64,000 nucleotides of DNA from Christensenella sp. UBA7588 (GCA_002478945.1 DLKM01000028.1:129196-193195); one strand, 5' to 3'; shown: positions 8,372 to 18,074, counted from the first letter of the stretch. A program made the numbers and translations. The notes: a model not told the origin generated them from the letters alone.

Positions 8372-9070
8372 ATGACCAAGATAGAAAAGTTGTTGTTTGA
8401 AAATCGCGACGAAGCGTATAGAGATTTTCAGTCTGCGCTTATGCCGACGACGGATAAGGAAAGCGTAATCGGAGTGAGAGTTCCTCTGCTTCGCAAAATC
8501 GCAAAAACGCTGCTCAAAGATTCCGATTTCGTAAAAGAAGATTTGCCGTCGTTTTTGAAAACGCTTCCGCATCGGTATTACGAAGAAAATCTGTTGCATT
8601 CTTTTTTCGTGTCCGAATGCGACGACTTCGCCAAATCCATAGAACTTACGAAAGAGTTTTTGCCATACGTCGATAACTGGGCGGTTTGCGACACTTTCAA
8701 TCCCAAAACGTTTGCAAAGAATAAAGACGTGCTTTGGAATTATATCGAAGAATGGCTCGATTCCGACAAGACGTACACCGTGCGTTTCGGAATAGTGTGC
8801 GCAATGCGACATTATCTCGACGACGAGTTTACTTTTGAAAAATTTGAAAAAGTGATAGGTCTAAAGTCGGACGAGTACTACGTCAAGATTGCCGTTGCTT
8901 GGTATATGAGTATGGCGTTGGTCAAAAGATACGACGTTGCGGTCAAAGCCTTGCAAGACGGCAGGCTCGAGACGTGGACGCACAACAAAAGCATACAAAA
9001 AACGATTGAAAGCAGACAAGTGTCGAATGAGGTCAAGGACTATTTGAGGACTCTTAAAAGACACGATTAG
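8372..9070 (+). CDS. AlkD-like DNA alkylation repair protein
   Basis: 232 residues from ATG 8372, four bases after the previous stop, with AAAAGAGAAG upstream. The protein is almost entirely helical HEAT-like repeats. Conserved family features are RVPLLRKIAK near 32, VDNWAVCDTF near 98-107, TVRFGIVCAM, and YYVKIAVAWYMSMAL near 169-183, which match the DNA_alkylation family. AlkD enzymes excise positively charged alkylated bases without flipping them. Members of the same fold exist without glycosylase activity, so the enzymatic role is inferred. It is the last gene of the operon; a terminator follows. Confidence 0.88.
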   Translation: MTKIEKLLFENRDEAYRDFQSALMPTTDKESVIGVRVPLLRKIAKTLLKDSDFVKEDLPSFLKTLPHRYYEENLLHSFFVSECDDFAKSIELTKEFLPYVDNWAVCDTFNPKTFAKNKDVLWNYIEEWLDSDKTYTVRFGIVCAMRHYLDDEFTFEKFEKVIGLKSDEYYVKIAVAWYMSMALVKRYDVAVKALQDGRLETWTHNKSIQKTIESRQVSNEVKDYLRTLKRHD

Positions 9071-9104
9071 TATTTTTGCGCGAATTATGTAAAAAGTTCA
9101 ATCG

Positions 9105-9132
9105 GCACCGCATACGAGGCGGTGCTTTTTAT
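9105..9132 (+). terminator. Rho-independent terminator of the 4.9-9.1 kb operon
   Basis: Perfect stem GCACCGC/GCGGTGC with a six-base loop followed by TTTTTATTT. Confidence 0.9.
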
Positions 9133-9628
9133 TTGTAAGTACAAGTGTAAAAATACGATGCGTGTATTTGCACCGCGTGTTTTTGTTATTTTGCACCCGA
9201 TATTGCCGTTATAATACACGAATCGTATATTTTTTTATTCTTTATTCCAAAGTTCTGTATTTTGCAAGTCGATGCAAGGCGGTGTATATATTAGGAAAAG
9301 CAGCGAAAAACGGCAATATTTTGCGTATTACAGTAATTTTGCAATACATTTGTAGTAAAACTATACAAAAATTATAAAATGTCGAGTAATTTTGAAAAAA
9401 CGCTTTTCAATGGTGTTTATTTGTGTTAATATGTATAAGATTAGTAGATATACGAGTTTGCGTAGCGCGCGTATTTGCGCCTGTTTTGCGGCGATATGAA
9501 GTATGGAAATCGCCGTTTCGGAGAATGATATTCCGATTGTTTTGCAAACTTGCGACGGGAATTTTTCTGGCAGAATTCGCCGTTTCGGTCTGCTAAGTGC
9601 CAAATAAAAATAAATTTTCAGGAGCTTT
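9133..9628. other. AT-rich 0.5-kb upstream region of the ABC transporter gene
   Basis: No convincing gene. Short open frames here lack ribosome sites and look random. The segment near 9397-9440 (TTTTCA, 17 bases, TAATAT) is a weak promoter candidate. The leader from there to 9629 would be nearly 200 bases, which leaves room for regulation, but I recognise no riboswitch. Confidence 0.4.
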
Positions 9629-12421
9629 ATGCTTAAACTTATAGATATAACCAAAGAGTACAAGGTTGACGAAGAAAGCGTCCTTGCGCTCAATAAAGTA
9701 TCAATCGAATTTAGGAAAAACGAATTTGTCTCTATTTTAGGACCTTCCGGATGCGGAAAAACCACTCTTTTGAACATCGTCGGCGGTCTTGACCGCTATA
9801 CGAGCGGCGATATACAGATTGACGGCGTTTCCACCAAGGAATACGACGACGTTGACTGGGATACTTACAGAAATCGCCGTATCGGCTTCGTTTTTCAATC
9901 GTATAACCTCATTCCTCATATGAATATTCTCAAAAACGTCGCAATGAGCCTCACTCTTGCGGGCGTTGAGAGAGAAGAAAGACGCCAAAGAGCTATGGAA
10001 GCTCTCGAAAAAGTCGGTCTTGCCTCTCAGGCAAAGAAGAAGCCGAACCAACTTTCGGGCGGTCAAATGCAGCGCGTCGCAATCGCTCGTGCGCTTGTAA
10101 ATAACCCCGAAATTATTTTGGCGGACGAGCCGACGGGTGCTTTGGACAGCGAATCGGGCATTCAGGTTATGGATTTGCTCAAAGAGGTTGCAAGAGACAG
10201 GCTCGTGGTTATGGTTACGCACAATCCGTCTTTGGCGGAAGAATACAGCACACGAATCGTGTATTTGAAAGACGGCGAAGTGGTCGGAGACTCTATGCCG
10301 TTCGATTCTCAAGCCGAGGGAGAGACTAATAGCGACGACGAAAACGGCGTAGTCGAAATCGAGCAAGTCGAAGTATCCGAAAACGGCGAAGTCATAGACG
10401 AAGTTATCGTTGAAAAAATCGAAAATAATAACGGCGTGGTCGAAAAGCCAAAGAAAAAATCATTCAAAGAAAGATTCCTCAAATGGAAAAAAGCGGACAG
10501 GGCGGCAATGAAACTGTCCACCGCAATCTCTCTTTCTTGGAACAACCTGTTGGCAAAGAAAGGCAGAACGCTTCTTACGAGCATCGCAGGCTCTATCGGT
10601 ATTATCGGCATAGTGCTTGTACTTTCGCTCTCGTCAGGCGCGTCAAACTACGTTAAGGGTCTCGAGGAGAGCGCGCTTTCGACTTATCCTCTCACTATCA
10701 GCAGCGGTTCGGCGGACGTAAACGCCATTTTGGGAATCGTATCCGAAGAAGACGCGGACAGCGCCAACCGTCCGACCAACCCTCAAACGGACGAAATCTA
10801 CACGAAGCGTTTCCTCGGCAACCTCGTCGGACATATCGACGATTTGATTAGAAAAAACAATCTCGCTCCGTTTGCCGAATACGTCGAAACGAATAAGGAA
10901 AAGATAAAATCTTGGGCTTCGATAAAATACAATTACGGCGTAAACTTCAATGCGTTTATTCAAGACCCCGAGAAAGACAGCAGATATATGAAGGTCAATC
11001 CGTATTCCGAGGTTATGGGAAGCGTTTTGGATGATTTGCCGGATGAAATAAAGAGTATGCTCGACGACGGCTCGGGTTCGTCGGACGGAAGCGGCTACCT
11101 CAGTATGATTCAGACATTTACGTCCTCGGGTTCGATGTTCTCGTCTTGGACGGAGATTTCGGAAAACCAAAAACTTCTCGAATCTCAATACGAACTCGTC
11201 GGAGAAAAGTCAAAATGGCCGACAAGAGACGACGAATTGGTGGTCGTGGTGGACAACAAGAACCAACTTCTCGACTATCAACTCTTTATGCTCGGACTTC
11301 AATCTCAAGAAGAAGTTATCCAAGCTGTTATGAACAAAAAATGGGCAGCCAGAAGCACCAACATCGATGAACTTCTGAACCTCGAATATAAGATTTTGCC
11401 CGATTCGTATTATCTCGAATGCGACAATCCCGACGCTCCCGAAGCAAGACAAACGTGGACTGCGCACGACCATACGGAGCAAAGCAAAGCGTGGGTTGAC
11501 TCCAAAGACCCGATTACCGTCAAAGTCGTCGGCGTTATCAGACCTCGCGACGGCGTTACCGTCACGTCGATAAACGGTGTAGTCGGTTATACGCGCGAGC
11601 TTACCAAAACGCTCATTCAAAAAGCGCAGGAGCATCCCGCAATTCAAAGATTGCAGGCTCTCGAGACCGAAGCAAAAGCCGACAACCAAAATTGGTATAG
11701 AAGTTGCATCAACCTTGACGAGGACTATACCAAAGTTAAACTCGAGGCAGGCACTACCAGAATCGATTTTTCAAACGACAGAGCCGAGGACGGCGACGTT
11801 CTCGTCAAAGAAGTTATGAGAGCGTTTGGCGTTGCAGAGCTTGCAAACCCCAACTCCATTGAGTTTTACTGTACGTCGTTTGAGGCAAAAGACAAGATTG
11901 TGGCGTTTATCAACGAATACAACGCTATGGTCGAGGCGGATAACCGACCCGAAGATAAAATAGTGTACGGAGACACTCTGTCGACCATTATGGGCTTTGT
12001 CAACACTATGGTCAACACAATTACGGGCGTACTCGTCGGATTTGCCGCAATCTCGCTTATAGTGTCTACCATAATGATTGCAATCATCATTTACACTTCC
12101 GTTCTCGAACGTCGCAAGGAAATCGGCGTGCTTCGCTCAATCGGCGCGAGAAAGAGAGATATTTCGCGCGTATTTATCGCTGAATCCGCAATACTCGGCG
12201 GATACTCCGGTATAATCGGCATCATCATCAGCGTTGCGCTTTCTTTCGCGGGTAGTGCAATTCTCAAAGCTGTCTTTAAGATTTCAGGACTTATGCAAGT
12301 CGTCTGGTGGCAATGTCTCCTTATGTTTGCCATCAGCATTCTTCTCAGTATGCTTGCAGGTTTCATTCCTTCGAGAATTGCTGCGAAGAAAGACCCTGCC
12401 ATTGCTCTCCGTTCCGAATAA
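9629..12421 (+). CDS. ABC transporter: ATPase fused to FtsX-like permease (MacB-like)
   Basis: 930 residues. Residues 1-225 are an ABC ATPase of the LolD/MacB type with Walker A GPSGCGKTT (38-46), signature LSGGQMQR (near 141), Walker B ILADEPTGALD (near 163) and H-loop MVTHN. A charged linker (about 230-295) leads to the first membrane segment (near 308-332), a large extracytoplasmic domain of about 450 residues, and three C-terminal membrane segments typical of FtsX permeases with ERRKEIGVLRSIGARKRDI after the second. Such transporters act as homodimers and move lipids or peptides mechanically rather than by a channel. GGAGC precedes the ATG. No partner membrane-fusion protein is adjacent, as expected for a single-membrane cell. 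Confidence 0.93.
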   Translation: MLKLIDITKEYKVDEESVLALNKVSIEFRKNEFVSILGPSGCGKTTLLNIVGGLDRYTSGDIQIDGVSTKEYDDVDWDTYRNRRIGFVFQSYNLIPHMNILKNVAMSLTLAGVEREERRQRAMEALEKVGLASQAKKKPNQLSGGQMQRVAIARALVNNPEIILADEPTGALDSESGIQVMDLLKEVARDRLVVMVTHNPSLAEEYSTRIVYLKDGEVVGDSMPFDSQAEGETNSDDENGVVEIEQVEVSENGEVIDEVIVEKIENNNGVVEKPKKKSFKERFLKWKKADRAAMKLSTAISLSWNNLLAKKGRTLLTSIAGSIGIIGIVLVLSLSSGASNYVKGLEESALSTYPLTISSGSADVNAILGIVSEEDADSANRPTNPQTDEIYTKRFLGNLVGHIDDLIRKNNLAPFAEYVETNKEKIKSWASIKYNYGVNFNAFIQDPEKDSRYMKVNPYSEVMGSVLDDLPDEIKSMLDDGSGSSDGSGYLSMIQTFTSSGSMFSSWTEISENQKLLESQYELVGEKSKWPTRDDELVVVVDNKNQLLDYQLFMLGLQSQEEVIQAVMNKKWAARSTNIDELLNLEYKILPDSYYLECDNPDAPEARQTWTAHDHTEQSKAWVDSKDPITVKVVGVIRPRDGVTVTSINGVVGYTRELTKTLIQKAQEHPAIQRLQALETEAKADNQNWYRSCINLDEDYTKVKLEAGTTRIDFSNDRAEDGDVLVKEVMRAFGVAELANPNSIEFYCTSFEAKDKIVAFINEYNAMVEADNRPEDKIVYGDTLSTIMGFVNTMVNTITGVLVGFAAISLIVSTIMIAIIIYTSVLERRKEIGVLRSIGARKRDISRVFIAESAILGGYSGIIGIIISVALSFAGSAILKAVFKISGLMQVVWWQCLLMFAISILLSMLAGFIPSRIAAKKDPAIALRSE

Positions 12422-12429
12422 GAACGCAC

Positions 12430-12538
12430 GGCGGCAAATAAAAGCGGCAACACCCGTTCGCTACAAAATCGTGTGCTTCAGCACACTTGGTTTTGTCTCG
12501 AACGGGTGTTTTCTTGTTCTTTATCTATTTGAAGCCCT
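12430..12538 (+). repeat. Nested hairpin element H1
   Basis: Main stem AACACCCGTTCG (12449-12460) with CGAACGGGTGTT (12499-12510); next stem CAAAA (12464-12468) with TTTTG (12491-12495); then unpaired TC, inner stem GTGTGC/GCACAC (12471-12476, 12481-12486) and TTGG on the 3' side. It starts a few bases after the transporter stop. It has the same architecture, with different stem sequences, as the elements at 29746, 29887, 29990 and 47117. Confidence 0.8.
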
Positions 12539-12545
12539 TATTTTT

Positions 12546-12904
12546 ATTTCGTCAGCATTCAAGAGTAACAACTTATAAACGGTATGTGTGTGTTCGGCGT
12601 TTCGAGCCGCAAGGCGGCGAGCAAATCGAACGCCGAGCTTGACGATTAGTACAAGCGACTGCGCCATTCTGTTGCGTAGCGGCGCACAAAGCGCGTGGCA
12701 TAGATAGAGAAATGTCACTATTTATGCGAAGGCTGAGTGTGTCCCCCTGCGGAGCAGTTCCGTGGGTTCCCTCAAACATTGAGCAGAGGGGGGAACGGAA
12801 TAGGGGAAACACCTAAGGAAGGGGGAAAGTTACATTTAATGTTTATTTGAGAAATACCGGCGTGTCCGGAAAGAGGGGGTTATTTTATTTAGAGGAGTTA
12901 CGAC
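12546..12904 (+). repeat. Large dispersed intergenic repeat, copy A
   Basis: Shares with copy B (33523-33910) the blocks AACGGTATGTG, CGAGCCGCAAGGCGGCGAGC, TAGTACAAG, GTGGCATA and a 3' block containing AAATACCGGCGTGTCCGG, GAGGGGGTTATT and GAGGAGTTAC. Between these blocks the sequences differ but both copies form hairpins at the same places (here TGCGCC with GGCGCA; in B GCCGACAA with TTGTCGGC). There is no reading frame. It follows H1 directly. Confidence 0.75.
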
Positions 12905-12911
12905 TATATTA

Positions 12912-12937
12912 TAAAAAAACAGCGACTCATCGCTGTT
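12912..12937 (-). terminator. Terminator of the alpha-galactosidase / DNA glycosylase pair
   Basis: Stem ACAGCG/CGCTGT with a six-base loop, followed on the minus strand by a run of seven T. Confidence 0.8.
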
Positions 12938-12945
12938 TATGTATT

Positions 12946-13434
12946 TCATTCATTTAATGCTTTTTCCCATTCTGCGACGAGGACGGAGAGTGAATAGCGT
13001 GCGTTGGCAGGACTTGTCGAGGGAAGTGCGATTGCCATACTTGCGATGCTCGGATTGTATTTGACAAAATAATCGTATGAGGCTTTGCCGTTGCAAAGTA
13101 TGCGGTTTATTTTGCTTTGTCTTACGAGAGCGCAAATATCGGCAGGCACCACGTTTTTTATGTCGGAATCTTTGCTTGCGTCTATGTCGCACTCCTCGAC
13201 GCTGTCATATAATGCGATATGTTTGCCGAGCAAAAAACTTTTGCGTTCGGTTATGCTTGCGCCGTACAAATCCGTGTCGTAGATAAGCGAAAGCACCCTC
13301 CAGAATCTGTTTTGAGGGTGCATATAGTAAAAGTTGTTTTCCACAGATTTGACGGAAGGCACGCTTCCGAGAATAAGAATGCGGCAATTTTCGTCTATAA
13401 CGGGCGGAAACGGATGTTTGACGTGTCTTTGCAT
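12946..13434 (-). CDS. Uracil/hypoxanthine-DNA glycosylase family protein (DNA-deoxyinosine glycosylase)
   Basis: 162 residues from the ATG whose A is the last base of the previous stop (TAATG overlap with the alpha-galactosidase gene), so translation is coupled; a longer frame to 13518 lies inside that gene and is rejected. The stretch HPFPPVIDENCRILILGSVPSVKS followed by YYMHPQNRFWRVL is the hallmark of the UDG-superfamily branch annotated as DNA-deoxyinosine glycosylase; the LPSTSPANA motif is the second UDG-like motif. It would remove deaminated purine bases from DNA. Its pairing with a sugar hydrolase makes no obvious metabolic sense. Confidence 0.87.
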   Translation of the reverse strand: MQRHVKHPFPPVIDENCRILILGSVPSVKSVENNFYYMHPQNRFWRVLSLIYDTDLYGASITERKSFLLGKHIALYDSVEECDIDASKDSDIKNVVPADICALVRQSKINRILCNGKASYDYFVKYNPSIASMAIALPSTSPANARYSLSVLVAEWEKALNE

Positions 13435-15059
13435 TATTTTATAACGAACACCTTGGTTTGATGCTTTTCGAGTACGGCGGAGAGTGTGCCGCTCGTGACG
13501 GAACTTTGATTGCTCCATTGTTCTTGAACGGAATATTCGTCTTTCTTTTTCATTGCGACGTATTCGTCTTTTACGAGCGTATTCAAATCAAACTTGCAGG
13601 ATTTGGCGTGGGAGGATTTGTTGAAGAAACAAACCGCCGTAGAACCGTCCGCAAGCGGTTTTGCCAGTACGTCTACCGTGCCTTTTCTCACGCGTTTTGC
13701 TTGTTTTGCCAAAGAATCCTGATTGATTGCAATCAAATTTTTGTTGGTAACGATGCTCTTGACGGCGTCGCTCATATTTCTCAAGTCGTTGCCGAGAATG
13801 AGAGGCGCGTTCATCATACACCAAAGCGAGAAATGCGACACGTTTTGATTGTACGTCAGTTTGCCGTTGCCCACTTCGAGCATATCGGGGTCGTTGTAGT
13901 GTCCTTTGCTCGAGTATTTATAGAGTTTTACCGTGTGTTCGTAGATGAGCTTAATCCACCACCACCAAGGGCGAATATCTGGGGTAGTGCGCCACAGATT
14001 GCCTGCTTTCGCGCCCCAGTTGTACGGCTTGCCCCAACCCCATTCGCAGATTGAGAAAACTATGGGTTTTTCTTTTTGTTTGCGCTCTTTTGCGACTCTT
14101 TCCGTTGCGTCCTTAAGGGCTTTGCCCATACGGATATACTGATACATTTCGCTGTCGGCGTTGTTGGTAACGGGGTTGAACAATTCGATTTTGTTTTTGC
14201 CTGCTTTGAGCGTTACAAGCACTTGGAAGCGCGCAGTTACGTTGAAGCGTTTTTGCGGCGGAAAAAGAATCTCGTATTCCTTGTCGTCGTTGATTTTTGC
14301 GATGAGATATTTTTCGTAAGAACCGTGCTTTTTGATGTTTATCGTCAGCACATATTCGCCGTCCTCGTCTACTTCGATGTTGTTGTAGGTTATTTTGCCG
14401 AGATTTGCGTCAAGTCCCGAAACGTAACTTCCGCTTGGCAACTTCGTGTCCGTCATATAGCGCGCCAAACCGCTCAAAACGGCGTTGTGTACGGAATACT
14501 CGATAGGATGTCCGTCGAATTGCGAAACGCTTATCGAGTACACCAGAGGCGCATATTTGGAAATGGGAATATGGTGGCAATAATCGTATTTGAAATATTC
14601 GATTCCCCATTTTGCAAGGGTATATGCGTCGTAACGTTCTCTGCCGAGGCTGGCGGGCAGGTCCTCGCAGGTAAGAGTGCCGTTAGAGGTGTACGCACCG
14701 AGTTTCAAGCCCATAGCGTTTACTTTTTTGGCAAGACTTTCGATACCGTTTGGAAAAGTCTCGTAATCTCCCGTCAATTCGCCGTTTTCGTCTCTGAGTG
14801 AAGATTGCCAGCAATCGTCGAGATTGATGTATTTGTATCCTGCCTCGATAAGTCCGTTGTCTTTCATCGCTTGTGCGGTCTCGAGAATAAGTTTTTCGTT
14901 TATGCGGTTGCGGAAAGTGTTCCAACTCGACCAACCCATCGGCGGTATGAGTGCGACGCCGTTGGAATAGTCGGGGAGTGAGGGCTGAACGCTCGTGGGC
15001 TTTTTCTTGATGAAAAGCGAGCGTATGTAGCAGAACGGACACATATTGTTGCGTTTCAT
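13434..15059 (-). CDS. GH27-type alpha-galactosidase with inserted beta-sandwich-like domain
   Basis: 541 residues. The (beta/alpha)8 motifs of glycoside hydrolase family 27 are clear: PPMGWSSWN at 39-47, NLDDCW at 79-84, FKYDYCH with the probable nucleophile D159, and DPDMLEVGN with the probable acid/base D392. Between D159 and the next barrel strand (VFSICEWGWG, 334-343) there is an extra block of roughly 130 residues (about 183-312), rich in alternating beta-type strands (EYVLTINIKKHG, FQVLVTLKAGKNKIELFNP), like a CBM6/35-type binding module. There is no signal peptide, so the enzyme is probably cytoplasmic and acts on imported alpha-galactosides. Ribosome site AGGTGAATT precedes the ATG. 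Beta-L-arabinopyranosidase or alpha-N-acetylgalactosaminidase activity cannot be excluded. Confidence 0.92.
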   Translation of the reverse strand: MKRNNMCPFCYIRSLFIKKKPTSVQPSLPDYSNGVALIPPMGWSSWNTFRNRINEKLILETAQAMKDNGLIEAGYKYINLDDCWQSSLRDENGELTGDYETFPNGIESLAKKVNAMGLKLGAYTSNGTLTCEDLPASLGRERYDAYTLAKWGIEYFKYDYCHHIPISKYAPLVYSISVSQFDGHPIEYSVHNAVLSGLARYMTDTKLPSGSYVSGLDANLGKITYNNIEVDEDGEYVLTINIKKHGSYEKYLIAKINDDKEYEILFPPQKRFNVTARFQVLVTLKAGKNKIELFNPVTNNADSEMYQYIRMGKALKDATERVAKERKQKEKPIVFSICEWGWGKPYNWGAKAGNLWRTTPDIRPWWWWIKLIYEHTVKLYKYSSKGHYNDPDMLEVGNGKLTYNQNVSHFSLWCMMNAPLILGNDLRNMSDAVKSIVTNKNLIAINQDSLAKQAKRVRKGTVDVLAKPLADGSTAVCFFNKSSHAKSCKFDLNTLVKDEYVAMKKKDEYSVQEQWSNQSSVTSGTLSAVLEKHQTKVFVIK

Positions 15060-15090
15060 AATTCACCTGATTTGTTTGGTTATATCGAAA

Positions 15091-15119
15091 ATATCGCAAA
15101 ACGGTGCGCTTTGCGATAT
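15091..15119 (-). terminator. Hairpin downstream of the P-type ATPase gene
   Basis: Inverted repeat ATATCGCAAA/TTTGCGATAT about 12 bases beyond the ATPase stop. The T-run is poor, so termination is only possible, not certain. Confidence 0.4.
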
Positions 15120-15131
15120 AGACTTCGTTGT

Positions 15132-18074
15132 TTATTTTTGTTTTTTTGTTTTTTCTTTTTTGGGTTTCTTTTCTTTCGGAGGTGCTTGAGATTTTTCACG
15201 CAGTTTTATGTCCAAACGTTCGAATCTGCGCTCGATACCTTCTCCGTGTTCGAGTTTGACCTGATTCATCATCGCAACGAAACCGACGTACAACACTATG
15301 AGAACGGCGCATATAGCAAGCATTGCTTTGCCCATTTCCCACGTCACATGGTTGTCGAGGTTGAAGAAATCGCGAAGTATTTGTACGAGGTCGACGGTTT
15401 TTCCGTTCAAGTCGGCGTATATGTGCAAGAAGTAAACGCCGAAGAAGATAAACAGCATAAGAAGATACGTCGTAAGGTTGAGCGATACGAGCAGTTTCGA
15501 TTTGTCCACCTTGAATTTTCTGCGCTTTTTGACGGGTTGCTCTCCCTGCGTTTTTGCCTTTTCACGCTCTTTCATAAGGTCGCTGATTCCGAAGAACGCA
15601 GACCAACTCGCAAGCCTCGTAGGCAACGATACTTTGAAAAGCAACAAGAATCCTACGAAAGTTATAACCCAAATAAATATCGTTTGCGATTGCTCGGGGG
15701 AGAGGTGTGTAAGGAAGAATCTGTTGCACAATACCACCGCGATTGCGCCGAGCATTACCGTTACGCCTCCCGGTACGGCGTTTGACAGTACCTTTGGCAG
15801 GAACCTGCCCGTAACTCTGTCCGCATTAGGCTCGAGAGCAAGCACGACGGAAGGAATGCCTATCGTAACCGCACCCATAATCGTGAGGTTTTGCGGAGTG
15901 AACGGAAGCGGTTCGACCACCAACATAAACAACAGAGCCAACAGCGTGTTGTAAACGGTTTTCATTATATACAGGGCGGCGGAACGCTCCAAGTTGTTTA
16001 TGGAACGTCTGCCTTCGGCAACGACTCTGGGCATAGATGCGAAGTTGCTGTCGAGAAGCACCAGCGAGCTGACGTTTTTCGCCGCGTCCGAACCCGACGC
16101 CATAGCCACCGAACAGTCCGCTTCCTTGAGCGCAAGCACGTCGTTTACGCCGTCTCCCGTCATTGCGACGGTATGTCCCGCTTTCTTGAGTGCCTTGACG
16201 AGCATAAGTTTTTGGTCGGGCAAGACTCTGCCGAAAATCGTGTACTTGGTTGCCGCCTCGTACACTTCTTCTTCCGTCGTGAGAGTGGACATATCTATGA
16301 TATTGTCGCAATCTTCGAGTCCTGCGCGCATAGCTACCGCACGCACCGTCTGCGGATTGTCTCCCGAGATAACCTTGACGGTAACGCCTTCCTGCTTGAA
16401 GAAGCGCAGAGTGTCGGGGGCTTCCGCTCTAATCGTATCGGTGATGTAGATAAAACTTTCGAGTTTCAAAGATTTGGGCAAAGCGTTGCCCGAAAAAGCG
16501 TTTTTGGAGGACGCGACCACCATAACTCTGTAGCCTTTTTGAGCCATTTCGTTGGTGGTATGCTCGAGTGCTTTTGTCTTTCTCGCAAACACGAACTCGG
16601 GCGCGCCTATGACGTAGGATACGCCGTCTATTCTCGCTCCGCTCCATTTGCGCTGAGAGGAGAAAGGAACGGTTTGTTCAACCTCTCCGCAAGTTTGCAA
16701 ATCGTTGACGAACGCTCTCAATGCGTTTATCGTCGCATTGTCGTCGTCGAGGGCAGAAGTAACGTTTTTGATTATCTGTTTTATTTGTTCTTCGTCTTTG
16801 CCTTTGCTCGGCTCGATTCCGTTGACGTCCATAGTGCCTTCGGTAATCGTACCCGTTTTGTCAAGACACAGCACGTCCACTCGGGCAAGCGTTTCTACGC
16901 AATAGAGGTCTTGCGCAAGCGTTTTATGCCTCGAAAGGCGAATGATGCTCACGCAGAATACCGTTGACGAGAGCGCGACGAGTCCGGATGGAATCATACC
17001 GATAAGAGTTGCGATTGTGCCGAGAACGGTGTCCGAAAGATGCGTGCTTATCTTGTATCCGAAAAGGGTGGTAATCATTTCCCTCGTGCCTTCGGCGTCT
17101 TTTTGAACGAAGTATTTCACGCAGAAAAGCAGTATTCCCATCGGAACGATTATGCTTGCCATAATCTTGACGATAAGCATAAGAGAACGCCAGATTTCGC
17201 TGTTAGGCTTTTTGAAATATTTTGCGCCCGCGCTGATTTTTGCGACGAAATTGTCCATTCCGACGTGTTTTACCTGCGCTTTTGCATTGCCCGACACCAC
17301 GAAACTGCCCGACATAATTTCGTCTCCAACGTTTTTGAGAATGGAATCGGGTTCGCCCGTGATAAGGCTTTCGTTGACTTCTATCGAACCTTCGGCAACC
17401 ACCGCGTCGGCGCAAATCTGACTTCCGCTCGAGAGTATCGTTATATCGTCGAGAACAATGTCGCTTATGGCAATCTCTTTTTGTTCGCCGTCTCTTAAAA
17501 CGACGGCTTTAGGGGCGGAGAGCAACGAAAGTTTGTCAATGGTGCGTTTTGCGCGCAATTCTTGGAAAATACCCACGAGGGCATTGAAAATTATCAGAAT
17601 CATAAACCCGAAGTTGCCGCAAATAGTGAGGACGTTGTCGTTTCCGTTTACGAAAAACACAATCAACACCGCAAACGCGAGAAATACGAAATTGAAAAAC
17701 GTTACGATATTTTCTCTGAATATCTGTCCGACGCTTTTCGTCTTGACGTTTTGGTCTCCGTTGACCTTGCCTTGCGCCACTCGTTCGTCGACTTCTTCGG
17801 AGGAAAGACCTTTTTCGCAATCCGTGACAAACACCTCGACAGGTTCTTCGGACTGCGAGGTTTCCGCTTGCTCGGTTTGAGCCGAGTTCTCGGCGATTTT
17901 ATTAGGGACGTCGACTGTCGTATCCGCCTGTTGTTCGACGACGCTTACATCGGAATCGGCAGTAACGGTTTGCGCGTTCTGCTCCTCTTGTACGGTTTGG
18001 TCGTCTTGAATCGCTTGTTCGTCGCTCTTTGCGACGGCAGGCGTTACGTCTTTGGCTTTGGGTTTGCGTGGCAT
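15132..18074 (-). CDS. Cation-translocating P-type ATPase (CtpE-like)
   Basis: 980 residues from ATG 18074, chosen because AAAGGAAAT and GGGAAG lie upstream; the 107-residue longer frame has no ribosome site. Residues 1-115 are acidic, Gln-rich and probably disordered. Then come the actuator loop with SLITGEPDS, the phosphorylation site CLDKTGTITEGT, the nucleotide-binding part, and TGDGVNDVLALKEADCSVAM. The N-terminal GLSSEEVDERVAQGKVN, the IPSGL segment in the fourth membrane helix and overall layout are closest to bacterial CtpE-type ATPases, for which calcium uptake has been proposed. The tail is a very Lys-rich basic stretch. Substrate is not determined by the sequence alone. Confidence 0.9.
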   Translation of the reverse strand: MPRKPKAKDVTPAVAKSDEQAIQDDQTVQEEQNAQTVTADSDVSVVEQQADTTVDVPNKIAENSAQTEQAETSQSEEPVEVFVTDCEKGLSSEEVDERVAQGKVNGDQNVKTKSVGQIFRENIVTFFNFVFLAFAVLIVFFVNGNDNVLTICGNFGFMILIIFNALVGIFQELRAKRTIDKLSLLSAPKAVVLRDGEQKEIAISDIVLDDITILSSGSQICADAVVAEGSIEVNESLITGEPDSILKNVGDEIMSGSFVVSGNAKAQVKHVGMDNFVAKISAGAKYFKKPNSEIWRSLMLIVKIMASIIVPMGILLFCVKYFVQKDAEGTREMITTLFGYKISTHLSDTVLGTIATLIGMIPSGLVALSSTVFCVSIIRLSRHKTLAQDLYCVETLARVDVLCLDKTGTITEGTMDVNGIEPSKGKDEEQIKQIIKNVTSALDDDNATINALRAFVNDLQTCGEVEQTVPFSSQRKWSGARIDGVSYVIGAPEFVFARKTKALEHTTNEMAQKGYRVMVVASSKNAFSGNALPKSLKLESFIYITDTIRAEAPDTLRFFKQEGVTVKVISGDNPQTVRAVAMRAGLEDCDNIIDMSTLTTEEEVYEAATKYTIFGRVLPDQKLMLVKALKKAGHTVAMTGDGVNDVLALKEADCSVAMASGSDAAKNVSSLVLLDSNFASMPRVVAEGRRSINNLERSAALYIMKTVYNTLLALLFMLVVEPLPFTPQNLTIMGAVTIGIPSVVLALEPNADRVTGRFLPKVLSNAVPGGVTVMLGAIAVVLCNRFFLTHLSPEQSQTIFIWVITFVGFLLLFKVSLPTRLASWSAFFGISDLMKEREKAKTQGEQPVKKRRKFKVDKSKLLVSLNLTTYLLMLFIFFGVYFLHIYADLNGKTVDLVQILRDFFNLDNHVTWEMGKAMLAICAVLIVLYVGFVAMMNQVKLEHGEGIERRFERLDIKLREKSQAPPKEKKPKKEKTKKQK

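Noticed and set aside
13435..13518. Longer start for the DNA glycosylase
   Set aside because: It lies within the alpha-galactosidase gene; the TAATG overlap at 13434 is the natural start.
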